DNA of 24,050 nucleotides, from positions 1-24,050 of IMG/VR virus record IMGVR_UViG_3300028559_001957. One strand, written 5' to 3'. The notes under the pieces are model-generated. The model saw only the letters and a list, made by a program, of their open reading frames with translations. It was not told the origin of the DNA and did no database searches. The stretch comes from a virus. The first letter of the stretch is position 1. Each line of letters starts with the position of its first letter. Below are positions 15,274 through 22,420 of this stretch, one piece after another. Position numbers and translations under genes: made by a program.

Positions 15274-15665
15274 TGAAAGATATTATAATACCATTACATA
15301 AAATAAGCAGAAATGCTATTGAACCAGATAAAATATCAAATAATGTTTTTAAATTTTACTCTGATTTTGATTACGAGATTCTGCCAGAAAGAAATAATAT
15401 AATAAAGTCTGGTTTTTACTTAAAAGATATTGATTTTTCAATTTTACCGACCAATATATATGCAAAATATAATTCAATAGCTTCTAGCTTTTCATCAAAT
15501 GATTCTCATTTAGATATCAATATATACTGTTATACCTTAAAAGATAAGAATAATTTTCATTTTGCTGAAATGGGTAAAATTCTTCAAAAAAAGTCTTGCA
15601 TTTTTTATCTAAATATTATATCATCCAACTATGAAGAAAATTATATATTTGATATTATTAAGTAA
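15273..15665 (+). CDS. Hypothetical protein, possibly dUTPase-like beta protein
   Basis: The 130-residue protein is soluble and has no recognised motif. Between residues 30 and 65 the run FEILP-like, N-N-I-I-K-S-G-F-Y-L, F-S-I-L-P-T-N-I-Y-A-K-Y-N-S-I-A faintly recalls the trimeric dUTPase jelly-roll (a TG-containing strand, then xRSxLA), and the position next to dCMP deaminase would suit dUTPase. The catalytic Asp/Tyr motif is not visible, so this is only a suggestion. Its ATG shares one base with the upstream stop (TAATG). Its 3' end overlaps the exported-repeat gene by 35 nt. Confidence 0.4.
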   Translation: MKDIIIPLHKISRNAIEPDKISNNVFKFYSDFDYEILPERNNIIKSGFYLKDIDFSILPTNIYAKYNSIASSFSSNDSHLDINIYCYTLKDKNNFHFAEMGKILQKKSCIFYLNIISSNYEENYIFDIIK

Positions 15666-15927
15666 TGCTTTTACTCTAACCTTAAAAGCACAAACTACCC
15701 AAGGAACTTATATTTATAGAAACTATAAAGATTCTATAGTAAGAGTTCCATACCCATCTTATGTGGTTCAAGGTAGTTATATCTATAGAACTTATCCAAA
15801 GTCAATAATAAGAGTTCCATATCCAGAATTTACCATTAAAGGTAATGATATTTACAGAACATATCCAAAGTCTATTGTTCGTACTCCATATCCAATAGGT
15901 AAAATCGGTAATGGAATACCTGAGTAA
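15631..15927 (+). CDS. Exported protein of three 23-residue tandem repeats
   Basis: The first 20 residues form a signal peptide (Lys-rich start, hydrophobic core, cleavage expected after L-K-A before Q21). The mature part is three near-identical units of 23 residues: QG(T/S)YIYR-Y-SIVRVPYP and variants, beginning at residues 24, 47 and 70. Each unit is rich in Tyr, Arg and Pro and has the consensus G-x-x-I-Y-R-x-Y-x-x-S-I-x-R-x-P-Y-P. Such a repeat could form a short beta-solenoid or surface-binding strand in the periplasm or outside the cell. No family is recognised. An A-Q cleavage site is common in Bacteroidetes exported proteins. It overlaps both neighbours (35 and 17 nt). Confidence 0.65.
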   Translation: MKKIIYLILLSNAFTLTLKAQTTQGTYIYRNYKDSIVRVPYPSYVVQGSYIYRTYPKSIIRVPYPEFTIKGNDIYRTYPKSIVRTPYPIGKIGNGIPE

Positions 15928-16255
15928 TATATTATTATCAGTTTTTTTAAATACTACTATATTAGTAGTATGGTTTTTAACTAATGCTTATTACGAATAT
16001 GTATCTAAAGTAATACCATTCCTATTTACTTCGTATAAAGCTTACATAAAAGATAATAGTTTTGTATATTATGCAGATTTCTTAGAGACAAGAAACACCT
16101 TTATATCTAAACTGTTTTCTTGTCCATTTTGTTTAGGTTTTTGGTCATCTTTAGTGTGTTCTATGATTTATAATGTTTTATTTTATATTTGTGTAATATA
16201 TATTGTATCATTGATTTTATTCTTTGGTATAAAATATATATGCTGCAACAATTAA
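15911..16255 (+). CDS. Membrane protein with CPFCLGFW motif
   Basis: The 114-residue protein has hydrophobic segments at about residues 7-27, 83-96 and 92-110, with a soluble loop between the first and second. Before the second lies F-S-C-P-F-C-L-G-F-W-S-S, a motif typical of DUF1360-like small bacterial and phage membrane proteins, in which a CxxC sits at the membrane face. Its role is unknown; superinfection exclusion or membrane remodelling would be typical guesses. It is translated from a start inside the exported-repeat gene and its end overlaps the next gene by 13 nt. Confidence 0.55.
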   Translation: MEYLSNILLSVFLNTTILVVWFLTNAYYEYVSKVIPFLFTSYKAYIKDNSFVYYADFLETRNTFISKLFSCPFCLGFWSSLVCSMIYNVLFYICVIYIVSLILFFGIKYICCNN

Positions 16256-16512
16256 TATTAAAAACAAGTTCAGATTATACAGCTTTTTTTAATAAATTAT
16301 CTACTTTAAAACCAGAAGATCAAGCAGTTAAACAAATTTTAAATTCTTTATTTAATTTAGAGAATGGATGTTCTTGCAAAAGAAAAGGCAGATACAAAAA
16401 CTGCGGTAATCAAATACAATTTTATTTGTCCAATCTAGAAGCTACATACATAGATCAATTGAAAGCTCTGTATCAAACAGAAAATTTTAAATTTGAATTT
16501 TTAATATCTTGA
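16243..16512 (+). CDS. Small phage protein with N-G-C-S-C-K-R-K motif
   Basis: The 89-residue protein starts at the internal ATG MLQQLIL. A longer frame from 16189 would add 18 residues but would overlap the membrane protein deeply. It contains N-G-C-S-C-K-R-K-G-R-Y followed by a helical segment (YLSNLEATYIDQLKALYQ). Short phage proteins with ENGCxCxxKxR and a following helix are common, but I know no function for them. The CxC could bind metal. It ends with TGA just upstream of the promoter for the GMP-reductase-like gene. Confidence 0.5.
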   Translation: MQQLILKTSSDYTAFFNKLSTLKPEDQAVKQILNSLFNLENGCSCKRKGRYKNCGNQIQFYLSNLEATYIDQLKALYQTENFKFEFLIS

Positions 16513-16537
16513 CTTATTTTAAATCATAGACTATAAT
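16509..16537 (+). promoter_or_regulatory. Sigma70-type promoter of the GMP-reductase operon, with inverted repeat
   Basis: TTGACT (16509-16514), a 17-nt spacer and TATAAT (16532-16537) precede the ATG at 16547 by 9 nt. A perfect inverted repeat, GACTAT-AATA-ATAGTC (16529-16544), covers the -10 and the start site and could be an operator or a 5' hairpin. Confidence 0.8.
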
Positions 16538-16546
16538 AATAGTCAT

Positions 16547-17653
16547 ATGAAACAAGAGTTTAAAGAGGCGCTCAGTTATGATGATATTTCACTTTTGCCG
16601 AATTTTTCAGATATTTCGTCTAGAAAAGAAGTTGATACAACCACAAAAATAAGTAGAAACAAATATATTGATATACCAATCATTCTTTCTCCAATGGACA
16701 CGGTTTCTTCTGTAAAATCTTGCATTAAGATTAATAAAATAGGTGGAGCTGGAGTTTTACACCGCTTCATGTCCATAGAAGACCAAATGAAAAAAGCCAA
16801 AGCAATTAGAGATGAAAGTAATTTTTGTATTACAGCGATTGGTCTAAAAGATGCAGTAGAAAGAATTAGAGATACTTCATTATATACTGATATTTATTTT
16901 GTAGATACAGCTAATGGATTAGCTAAAAATGTAGAAGATTTTCTAAGGTGGTATAAAACATCTGGATACAAGCAGGATATTATTGTTGGTAACACTTTGA
17001 CAAAAGAAAGCGTTTATAGACTCGCTAATTTAAAAGCGGATGGTTTTAGACATTTAATTGGTCCAGGTTCTATGTGTTTAACTCAAGTTAAAACTGGAAT
17101 TGGTTGCCCAAGTTTGACTGGAAATTTTTACGCTTGGCAAGCCGTAAGAAATTGGGAGTTGTCACAAGTAGATTTATTTAAACAAGACGAACCCAATCCA
17201 GACCATAGACCAAGCATACTTGCTGATGGAGGTATTCGTTATCCAAAGGATTTAGTTAAAGCTATAGCAAGTGGTTGTGATGCTGTGATTTGTGGAAGAA
17301 TTTTTGCTGGATTATTAGATGCGACTGATGATGAAAATATTATTGAAAAAGATGGAAAAAGATATGCAAAATACAGAGGAATGGCTAGTCAAGATGTAGT
17401 TGAAGATTATGAATTATATGATGGAACAAAAAAGAACCTTTTTGTAGAAGGAGACAATACTTTGATTCCAATTATAGAGAGTAAATCTATAGAAGATATT
17501 GTATATGATTTTACTAATGGACTTAGAAGCTCAATGAGTTATCTTGGCTTTAGATCTATAGAGGAAATGAGAGGCGGATTATGGACCAATAAGATACAAG
17601 CCGTAAGAAATAGCCCAAACAGCATGTACGAAGGATTTGCTCATGGAAAATGA
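16547..17653 (+). CDS. GMP reductase / IMP dehydrogenase family enzyme, GMP-reductase-like
   Basis: This 368-residue TIM-barrel protein lacks the CBS pair of IMPDH. N-terminal LSYDDISLLPNFSDI and P-I-I-L-S-P-M-D-T-V are family motifs. The active-site loop is I-G-P-G-S-M-C177 followed by Q-V-K-T-G-I-G-C-P-S-L, closer to the RVKTGVGYPQL of GMP reductase than to the RVVAGVGVPQ of IMPDH. Phosphate binding is by ADGGIRYPKDLVKAI and CDAVICGR, and YRGMASQ matches the flap start. GMP reductase turns GMP into IMP with NADPH, while IMPDH drives the opposite branch, so the call matters. With PurA in the same block, the GMP-to-IMP-to-AMP direction is favoured. It heads an operon and overlaps the next gene. 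Confidence 0.75.
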   Translation: MKQEFKEALSYDDISLLPNFSDISSRKEVDTTTKISRNKYIDIPIILSPMDTVSSVKSCIKINKIGGAGVLHRFMSIEDQMKKAKAIRDESNFCITAIGLKDAVERIRDTSLYTDIYFVDTANGLAKNVEDFLRWYKTSGYKQDIIVGNTLTKESVYRLANLKADGFRHLIGPGSMCLTQVKTGIGCPSLTGNFYAWQAVRNWELSQVDLFKQDEPNPDHRPSILADGGIRYPKDLVKAIASGCDAVICGRIFAGLLDATDDENIIEKDGKRYAKYRGMASQDVVEDYELYDGTKKNLFVEGDNTLIPIIESKSIEDIVYDFTNGLRSSMSYLGFRSIEEMRGGLWTNKIQAVRNSPNSMYEGFAHGK

Positions 17654-18389
17654 ATGGCAAGAACAAGCCAAGAAGCATGCGGTAAAAAATAAAACAGAAG
17701 AAGTTTGTGGCTTAGTAGTATCAAAAGATAATCGTTTAATGTATATCGGCGCAAGAAATATATCAGAAAATAAAAGAAATAATTTTGCAATAGATCCTAA
17801 TAGTTATATGTACGCTGCTAGTATTGGAAAAGTCGAAGCTTGTTTTCATTCTCATATTAAAAACACTTCATTTTCTTGGACTGATATAAATAATAGTTTT
17901 AAATTAAATTTACCATATTATTTATATAATATTAAAGAAGATAAGATAAATTATTTTTCGCCAATTGATCATAAAGAATATAAAAAATATTTACATTTAA
18001 AATTTGATTATGGCAAAAATGACTGTTTTTCCTTGATAAGAAGTTTTTATAAAAATCAATTAAATATTGAAATGTCAGATCCAGAACAAGATAGGGCCAT
18101 GAAATATATGCCACCAGAAAATTGTCTTATCTGGAGTAGAGAAAAATACAAACAATGGGCAAATGAAAATAATCTTCTAGATATAGACGTAAATGACATC
18201 TCTCAACTCAAAAAATATGATATACTAGTTTTTAATGGGTTCAATAAAGGCGAACCAAATCATGGTATGATATATATTGAAAATGAATTAGTTTTGCATC
18301 ATCCATTCAATGATATATCTAAAATAGAATCTATCAGAAAAGCTCATTTTAAATTTATAAAATTTGTAATTAGACATGAAAAATTTTAA
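17643..18389 (+). CDS. Tail assembly protein K-like: JAMM peptidase plus NlpC/P60 hydrolase
   Basis: The 248-residue protein has two domains, as in phage lambda tail protein K. Residues 1-100 are a Mov34/JAMM metallopeptidase with E19/E20, H69-S-H71 and S78-x-x-D81. Residues 120-248 are an NlpC/P60 cysteine-peptidase domain with C128 (YGKNDCFSLI), H207 (NHGMIYI) and a third polar position near H219. Both active sites look complete. Such proteins process or insert the tail tip and cut peptidoglycan. I chose the ATG at 17643; a TTG at 17637 in the same frame is less likely. It overlaps the GMP-reductase-like gene by 11 nt and is followed by a paralogue. Confidence 0.82.
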   Translation: MENEWQEQAKKHAVKNKTEEVCGLVVSKDNRLMYIGARNISENKRNNFAIDPNSYMYAASIGKVEACFHSHIKNTSFSWTDINNSFKLNLPYYLYNIKEDKINYFSPIDHKEYKKYLHLKFDYGKNDCFSLIRSFYKNQLNIEMSDPEQDRAMKYMPPENCLIWSREKYKQWANENNLLDIDVNDISQLKKYDILVFNGFNKGEPNHGMIYIENELVLHHPFNDISKIESIRKAHFKFIKFVIRHEKF

Positions 18390-19137
18390 CTCAATAGACG
18401 AAAACACTTTAAATAAAGTAAGGGCATATTGCTCTTCTAATAAAAATGAAGAGTCTTGTGGTTTTATATATAAAAATAATTCTAACATTTTAAATATTTA
18501 TAAGTGTCAAAATATAGCTTCTGATCCAAAAAAGTTTTTTTTAATAAACGACTCAGATTACGAAAAATGTTCTTTTAAGGGTAAGATTATAACTTGTTTC
18601 CATTCTCATTTAAATAATAAAATATTTTCATCAGAGGATATAAACAATAGCTTACAATCAGAAATTCCATATTTATTATACGACATTCAAAATGATGAAT
18701 TTAATTTTTTTGATTCTATAAAATACTCTTATTATAGTAAATATATAAATCTGCCTTATATTGCAGGAGTTAACGATTGCTGGTCAACTATCCAAAAATT
18801 TTTAAATAATGAAACAAATTTCAAAGCAACCGAACCAGATCCATCAAGACTCGATAAACCAGATCAAATATTATCGTGGGATTGGAGTGATCGTAAGGCG
18901 TGGATTGAATCAATGAATGCAATCAAAGTCGCTCCAACTCCAAAGAATGAAGATCAGTTAAAAACCTATGATGTTTTAATTTTAAAAAGTAAATATGAAA
19001 AAATACCAACATTTGGAGCATTATTATTAGAAGACAACTTAATCTTGCATCAAAATGATCATGAAATATCTAGAATAGAAGGTTTAAGAAAAGGACATAT
19101 AAATCTAATTAATTACGTTGGAAGATTTGACCCATGA
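18376..19137 (+). CDS. Second JAMM-NlpC/P60 protein, NlpC/P60 histidine replaced
   Basis: The 253-residue protein is a diverged paralogue of the preceding gene with the same domain order. The JAMM site is intact (E25/E26, H76-S-H78, S85-x-x-D88). In the NlpC/P60 domain C135 remains (GVNDCWSTI), but the segment equivalent to P-N-H-G-M is P-T-F-G-A at 211-215, so the catalytic His is Phe. The domain may thus be a binding module rather than an enzyme. The start overlaps the first paralogue by 14 nt and the end overlaps the aminotransferase ATG by 4 nt. Tandem duplication followed by division of labour is the likeliest history. Confidence 0.78.
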   Translation: MKNFNSIDENTLNKVRAYCSSNKNEESCGFIYKNNSNILNIYKCQNIASDPKKFFLINDSDYEKCSFKGKIITCFHSHLNNKIFSSEDINNSLQSEIPYLLYDIQNDEFNFFDSIKYSYYSKYINLPYIAGVNDCWSTIQKFLNNETNFKATEPDPSRLDKPDQILSWDWSDRKAWIESMNAIKVAPTPKNEDQLKTYDVLILKSKYEKIPTFGALLLEDNLILHQNDHEISRIEGLRKGHINLINYVGRFDP

Positions 19138-20360
19138 AAAATAAAGAACTCTATAAAAAGATAAAGTCTAATATGGGTTGCGTTTATTTCTCTCCTATTA
19201 CTTTTAAAACTTCGGAAGGAATTTATTTAGAAGACATCGAATCAAACAAATATATAGACTTTACTTCTGGTTATGGAGTTGTCAATATAGGCTGGCAGAA
19301 TAAAAAAATGATACAAAAACAAATTGATCAAATTTCAATTTCAAATTATGCACCGCCTTGGATGCCGACAAATGAAGCTAATGATTTAGCAGAAAAATTA
19401 AAATCATTTTTTCCAAATGAAAATTACAAATGCTTAAGAGCTACTGGTGGTGCTAATGCAAACGAAATGGCTTTATCTATTTTTTATAATAAATCTAAAG
19501 GAGAAATCGCCACATTTAATAGATCTTATCATGGTTGGAGTCAAGCTACAATTGGTATGAGTGAAAGTGATAAATTTAAATTCCCAAGTATAAAAAAAGA
19601 ATTTGAATCTGTTAAAATTGAATTACCTACAGATGATTCAGTGCAATATATAGAAGAAATTTTTAATAAAAATCCTAATATTAAAATATTCATAGCCGAA
19701 CCAATTCTAGTAAGCGGTGGAGTAATAATCCCTTCGAAAGTATTTTGGAATAATTTATATAACCTTTGCAAAAATAAAGGTATTTATTTTATCTTTGATG
19801 AAGCTATAACTGCTTTTGGCAGAACTGGATATATGTTTTATTCTAATTACTTAGAAATAAATCCTGATGCAATTGTTCTAGCTAAAGGCATTTCATCTGG
19901 ATACTCAACTATTGGAGCAGTTTTAGTAAAAGAAGAACATTTAAAAGATTATAAGTTTGCAGATGTTTCTGCAACTTTTTCATGGACTCCTTTCTCTTGT
20001 GCGATTGCTAAATATAATATAGATATAATACAAGAGGATGCTTTATGTGAAAATTCATTAACTGTTGGAGATTATTTAAAAAATCTTATAGAACATACAT
20101 TTAAAAAGTATTTTGATTCAGATTTATTTAAAATAAGAAATTTTGGATTAGTAATAGGGGTAGACCTTCTTAATAAAGAAGGATTACCTAATTTATTTTT
20201 AATAGGTAGGATACTTTTTGATTGTGCAAAAAATGGGTTAGTCTTATGCACTTCTTGGGATAATAAAACTTTAATATTTATGCCACCTTTATGCGTAAAT
20301 AAAGAGCAATGCAATACTGCAATCAAAATTTTAGATCAAATTTTAGCTAAAAAAGCTTGA
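19134..20360 (+). CDS. Class III PLP-dependent aminotransferase or aminomutase
   Basis: The 408-residue fold-type I enzyme has substrate and PLP motifs including T-G-G-A-N-A-N-E (104-111), SYHGW (131-135), I-F-D-E-A (220-224, the Asp binding the PLP ring nitrogen) and V-L-A-K251-G (the Schiff-base lysine). The order and spacing match glutamate-1-semialdehyde aminomutase, acetylornithine and omega-aminotransferases. It is full-length and looks active. A class III aminotransferase is unusual between tail-peptidase genes and nucleotide genes in a phage. Possible roles are an amino-sugar or amine for the glycans or for modified bases, but nothing in the sequence fixes the substrate. It starts by ATGA overlap and ends with TGA in the next promoter. 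Confidence 0.8.
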   Translation: MKNKELYKKIKSNMGCVYFSPITFKTSEGIYLEDIESNKYIDFTSGYGVVNIGWQNKKMIQKQIDQISISNYAPPWMPTNEANDLAEKLKSFFPNENYKCLRATGGANANEMALSIFYNKSKGEIATFNRSYHGWSQATIGMSESDKFKFPSIKKEFESVKIELPTDDSVQYIEEIFNKNPNIKIFIAEPILVSGGVIIPSKVFWNNLYNLCKNKGIYFIFDEAITAFGRTGYMFYSNYLEINPDAIVLAKGISSGYSTIGAVLVKEEHLKDYKFADVSATFSWTPFSCAIAKYNIDIIQEDALCENSLTVGDYLKNLIEHTFKKYFDSDLFKIRNFGLVIGVDLLNKEGLPNLFLIGRILFDCAKNGLVLCTSWDNKTLIFMPPLCVNKEQCNTAIKILDQILAKKA

Positions 20361-20385
20361 TATTCAATGATATATAGTATATAAT
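20357..20385 (+). promoter_or_regulatory. Sigma70-type promoter of the Sm-like/purA unit
   Basis: TTGATA (20357-20362), a 17-nt spacer and TATAAT (20380-20385) are present, with the ATG 8 nt later at 20394. The -35 overlaps the stop codon of the aminotransferase gene. Confidence 0.75.
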
Positions 20386-20393
20386 CCTTAAAG

Positions 20394-20603
20394 ATGAAAC
20401 AAAAAAATACTCAAAAATTAAATGTCTTAAAAAGAATGCTCGGTAAAAGAGTAGCAGTTATAACAAGCTATACTACTTTAGACCACTTCTATGGAGAAGT
20501 AACAGAAGTAATTGATGAAACTAATGTAGTTATTAAAAATGATAGGAATGAAGATTCTAAAGTTTCAATTTTCGATATCAGAAATCCAGCCCAAGAATTA
20601 TAA
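20394..20603 (+). CDS. Small beta-barrel (Sm-like?) protein
   Basis: The 69-residue protein has a basic N-terminal helix (QKLNVLKRMLGKRV) followed by strands V-A-V-I-T-S-Y, H-F-Y-G-E-V-T-E-V-I-D, T-N-V-V-I-K-N and K-V-S-I-F-D-I. That is the order and turn pattern of an Sm/Hfq-like or SH3-like barrel. RNA binding is plausible but unproven; no Sm2 motif can be identified with certainty. It is the first gene of a three-gene unit and is coupled to the next by TAATG. Confidence 0.45.
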   Translation: MKQKNTQKLNVLKRMLGKRVAVITSYTTLDHFYGEVTEVIDETNVVIKNDRNEDSKVSIFDIRNPAQEL

Positions 20604-20848
20604 TGAAACAAGATCAGCAAAAAGAATTAGCGGAAGTTAGTTTGTATGTTCAGCCTTATTTTAGAGGTCCAATTAGAAGACTAGCCCCTAAAATGCAAAG
20701 AAATGACCATTGCCAAATCAATAATAAAAAGTTTAAAAAATGCTGTGGTGCAGATGGTAGTAATTTTTGCAAAAAACTTCTTGGTGATTACTTGAACGAA
20801 CTTCAAAAGGCTCAAGAACAATTATCAAAAAATGATCAAAGCAGTTGA
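20603..20848 (+). CDS. Small protein with degenerate SEC-C-like zinc motif
   Basis: The 81-residue protein contains R-N-D-H-C-Q-I-N-N-K-K-F-K-K-C-C-G at 33-49. It aligns with the SEC-C consensus RNDPCPCGSGKKYKKCCG, the zinc hook of SecA that also occurs alone in small proteins. The second Cys of the CxC pair is Ile39, so only C37, C47 and C48 remain, with H36 or C56 as a possible fourth ligand. The C-terminal helix (YLNELQKAQEQLSK) may mediate binding. It overlaps the purA start by 17 nt. Its function is unknown. Confidence 0.6.
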   Translation: MKQDQQKELAEVSLYVQPYFRGPIRRLAPKMQRNDHCQINNKKFKKCCGADGSNFCKKLLGDYLNELQKAQEQLSKNDQSS

Positions 20849-21824
20849 TGTAATCTTTGGATTAGCTTGGGGTGATGAAGGCAAAGGCAAAATAAGTAAT
20901 GCAATATCTAAAAATTATGATATTGTTTGTCGTTGGAATGGTGGTCCAAATGCAGGTCACACAGTTTATCTTAATGATAAAAAGTATAAAACTCATATCA
21001 TTCCTTGTGGCGTTTTTCAAAATAAACTTAGTATCATTGGTCCAAATTGCGTTATCAATATTGATAAATTTTTTGATGAGATAGAATATTTAAAAAGAGA
21101 GGGATTTAATACATCTTTAATTAAAGTAAGTCCCAAGACACATATTATTACTGAAAAGCATATTCAGTATGATCTTAAATTCTTAAAACCTAAACTTGGA
21201 ACTACTGGACAAGGAATTGCTCCAGCTTACGCTGATAAAGCTTTACGAACTGGAAAACTTGCTGGAAATTATTTAGATAAACAATATCTTTGGGATGGTG
21301 AGCTTTACGGAGAAATTCTATGCGAAGGAGCGCAAAGCTTTTGGTTGGATTTAAATTATGGAGATTATCCATATGTTACAAGTAGCGAGACTTTGCCGTA
21401 TTCAGCTTGTTCTTTAGGGTTTAGTCCTAGAAAAATTAGAGAGATTATTGGAGTAGCAAAAATTTATGATACAAAAAGTGGAGTAGATCCATTATTTCCA
21501 GAATCTCTTTGGGAAGATCCAGAGCTAAATATGATTATTGATATTGGTCAAGAATTTGGATCTACAACTGGAAGAAAAAGAATAGTAAATTGGCTCAATT
21601 TAAACAAGCTAATTGATGCAGTTAAAATCTCTGGAGTAACTAAACTTATAATTAACAAATGTGATGTATTAGAACAAATTAATACTTTTAAAGCATATCA
21701 AAATAATACTTTATATAAATTTAATACCCTACAAGGAATGCAGTCTTTTATTAAAGCTTATTTAAATCACGCACTAAATAATTATATTGAAGTAATATTT
21801 TCTGGCGATAAAAGTAAAATTTAA
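20832..21824 (+). CDS. purA: Adenylosuccinate synthetase, short form
   Basis: The 330-residue protein converts IMP, aspartate and GTP to adenylosuccinate. It shows G10-L-A-W-G-D15-E-G-K-G-K (P-loop and catalytic Asp), G-P-N-A-G-H43-T-V (catalytic His), GTTGQGIAPAYADK, EGAQSFWLDLNYGDYPYVTSS, and C-terminal G-S-T-T-G-R-K-R. Bacterial PurA is about 430 residues; this size matches short archaeal-type PurA and phage PurZ. PurZ enzymes, which make 2-aminoadenine, replace the catalytic Asp; here Asp15 is kept, so the adenine route is expected. The plus stop TAA and the stop of the converging HNH gene share the palindrome TTAA at 21821-21824, leaving no room for a terminator. Confidence 0.92.
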   Translation: MIKAVDVIFGLAWGDEGKGKISNAISKNYDIVCRWNGGPNAGHTVYLNDKKYKTHIIPCGVFQNKLSIIGPNCVINIDKFFDEIEYLKREGFNTSLIKVSPKTHIITEKHIQYDLKFLKPKLGTTGQGIAPAYADKALRTGKLAGNYLDKQYLWDGELYGEILCEGAQSFWLDLNYGDYPYVTSSETLPYSACSLGFSPRKIREIIGVAKIYDTKSGVDPLFPESLWEDPELNMIIDIGQEFGSTTGRKRIVNWLNLNKLIDAVKISGVTKLIINKCDVLEQINTFKAYQNNTLYKFNTLQGMQSFIKAYLNHALNNYIEVIFSGDKSKI

Positions 21825-22378
21825 TTATTTTTAATTAAATTAATAAAATCAATCATTTCTTCTTTGGTAAAATCATTTTTCATTACATTAACGCAATAGC
21901 AAACAAATTCAACATTTCCTTGAATATACCCTATATTTGGATCAATTCTATCTAGACTTGCTTTTATTGGAGTTTTTTTAATATCTTCATCTTGACTCGT
22001 CCTAGATATTTCCATTTTGATATTAGTATAAGGACAAATTCCATTTTGCTTATCCCAAACTTCTTTTAGATATTCTGTGGTTAAATCTGTTTTATAGCCT
22101 TTCTTTTTGCTTCTTGATCTTGCTTTATTGGCGTGATATTTAAATGGACTATATTGATCAAGTCTACATCCACAGTATTTTTTTATTCTAACAGCATTAG
22201 CTTCTCTAAACTTTTTAAATTTATCTGGATTCTTTTTAACATCAGCCTTACCAACGCATTGATAACTACAATAAAATTTAGTTTTACCTTTATTAATTTG
22301 TCTATTATATTCAGATTTTAATTTATCAAAAATATTTCCACAATAAAGACATTTTAATTGAATTTTAGATATCGCCAT
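21821..22378 (-). CDS. HNH endonuclease with N-terminal zinc finger
   Basis: The 185-residue protein has an N-terminal CxxC...CxxxC zinc-finger-like part (C10, C13, C33, C37). A second part carries C-P-Y-T-N at about 113-117 and the HNH core S-L-D-R-I-D-P-N-I-G-Y-I-Q-G-N-V-E-F-V-C-Y-x-x-N-x-x-K-N. It belongs to the free-standing phage HNH type that spreads by homing into neighbouring sites. Its position, 68 nt downstream of the tmRNA and next to a partial copy of the tmRNA 3' end, suggests the tmRNA locus as its target region. Its ATG is 6 nt after a TATAAT, so its mRNA should be leaderless. Confidence 0.82.
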   Translation of the reverse strand: MAISKIQLKCLYCGNIFDKLKSEYNRQINKGKTKFYCSYQCVGKADVKKNPDKFKKFREANAVRIKKYCGCRLDQYSPFKYHANKARSRSKKKGYKTDLTTEYLKEVWDKQNGICPYTNIKMEISRTSQDEDIKKTPIKASLDRIDPNIGYIQGNVEFVCYCVNVMKNDFTKEEMIDFINLIKNN

Positions 22379-22384
22379 TTTTAT

Positions 22385-22413
22385 ATTATATGCGTATCAC
22401 TATTTATTCTCTA
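22385..22413 (-). promoter_or_regulatory. -10 element before the HNH gene
   Basis: TATAAT on the minus strand (22390-22385) ends 6 nt before the ATG. The hexamer 17 nt upstream (TAGAGA) is a poor -35, so the promoter may be weak or the gene may be read through from the tmRNA. Confidence 0.45.
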
Positions 22414-22420
22414 ATATAAA

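Noticed and set aside
16189-16242. Longer N-terminus for the 89-residue protein gene
   Set aside because: It would lie fully inside the membrane-protein gene and adds a hydrophobic stretch unlike the rest. The ATG at 16243 gives the short overlap usual in this genome.
20072-20326. Antisense open frames within the aminotransferase gene (also 19541-19771)
   Set aside because: They are shadows of a well-supported coding gene, without promoter or recognisable product.
20832-21824. PurZ and a 2-aminoadenine (Z) genome
   Set aside because: The catalytic Asp of GDEGKGK is kept, and no DatZ or MazZ gene is visible in the window; the short length alone is shared with archaeal PurA.
21821-21824. Terminator between purA and the HNH gene
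   Set aside because: The two genes overlap at TTAA and no stem-loop followed by a T-run lies there.
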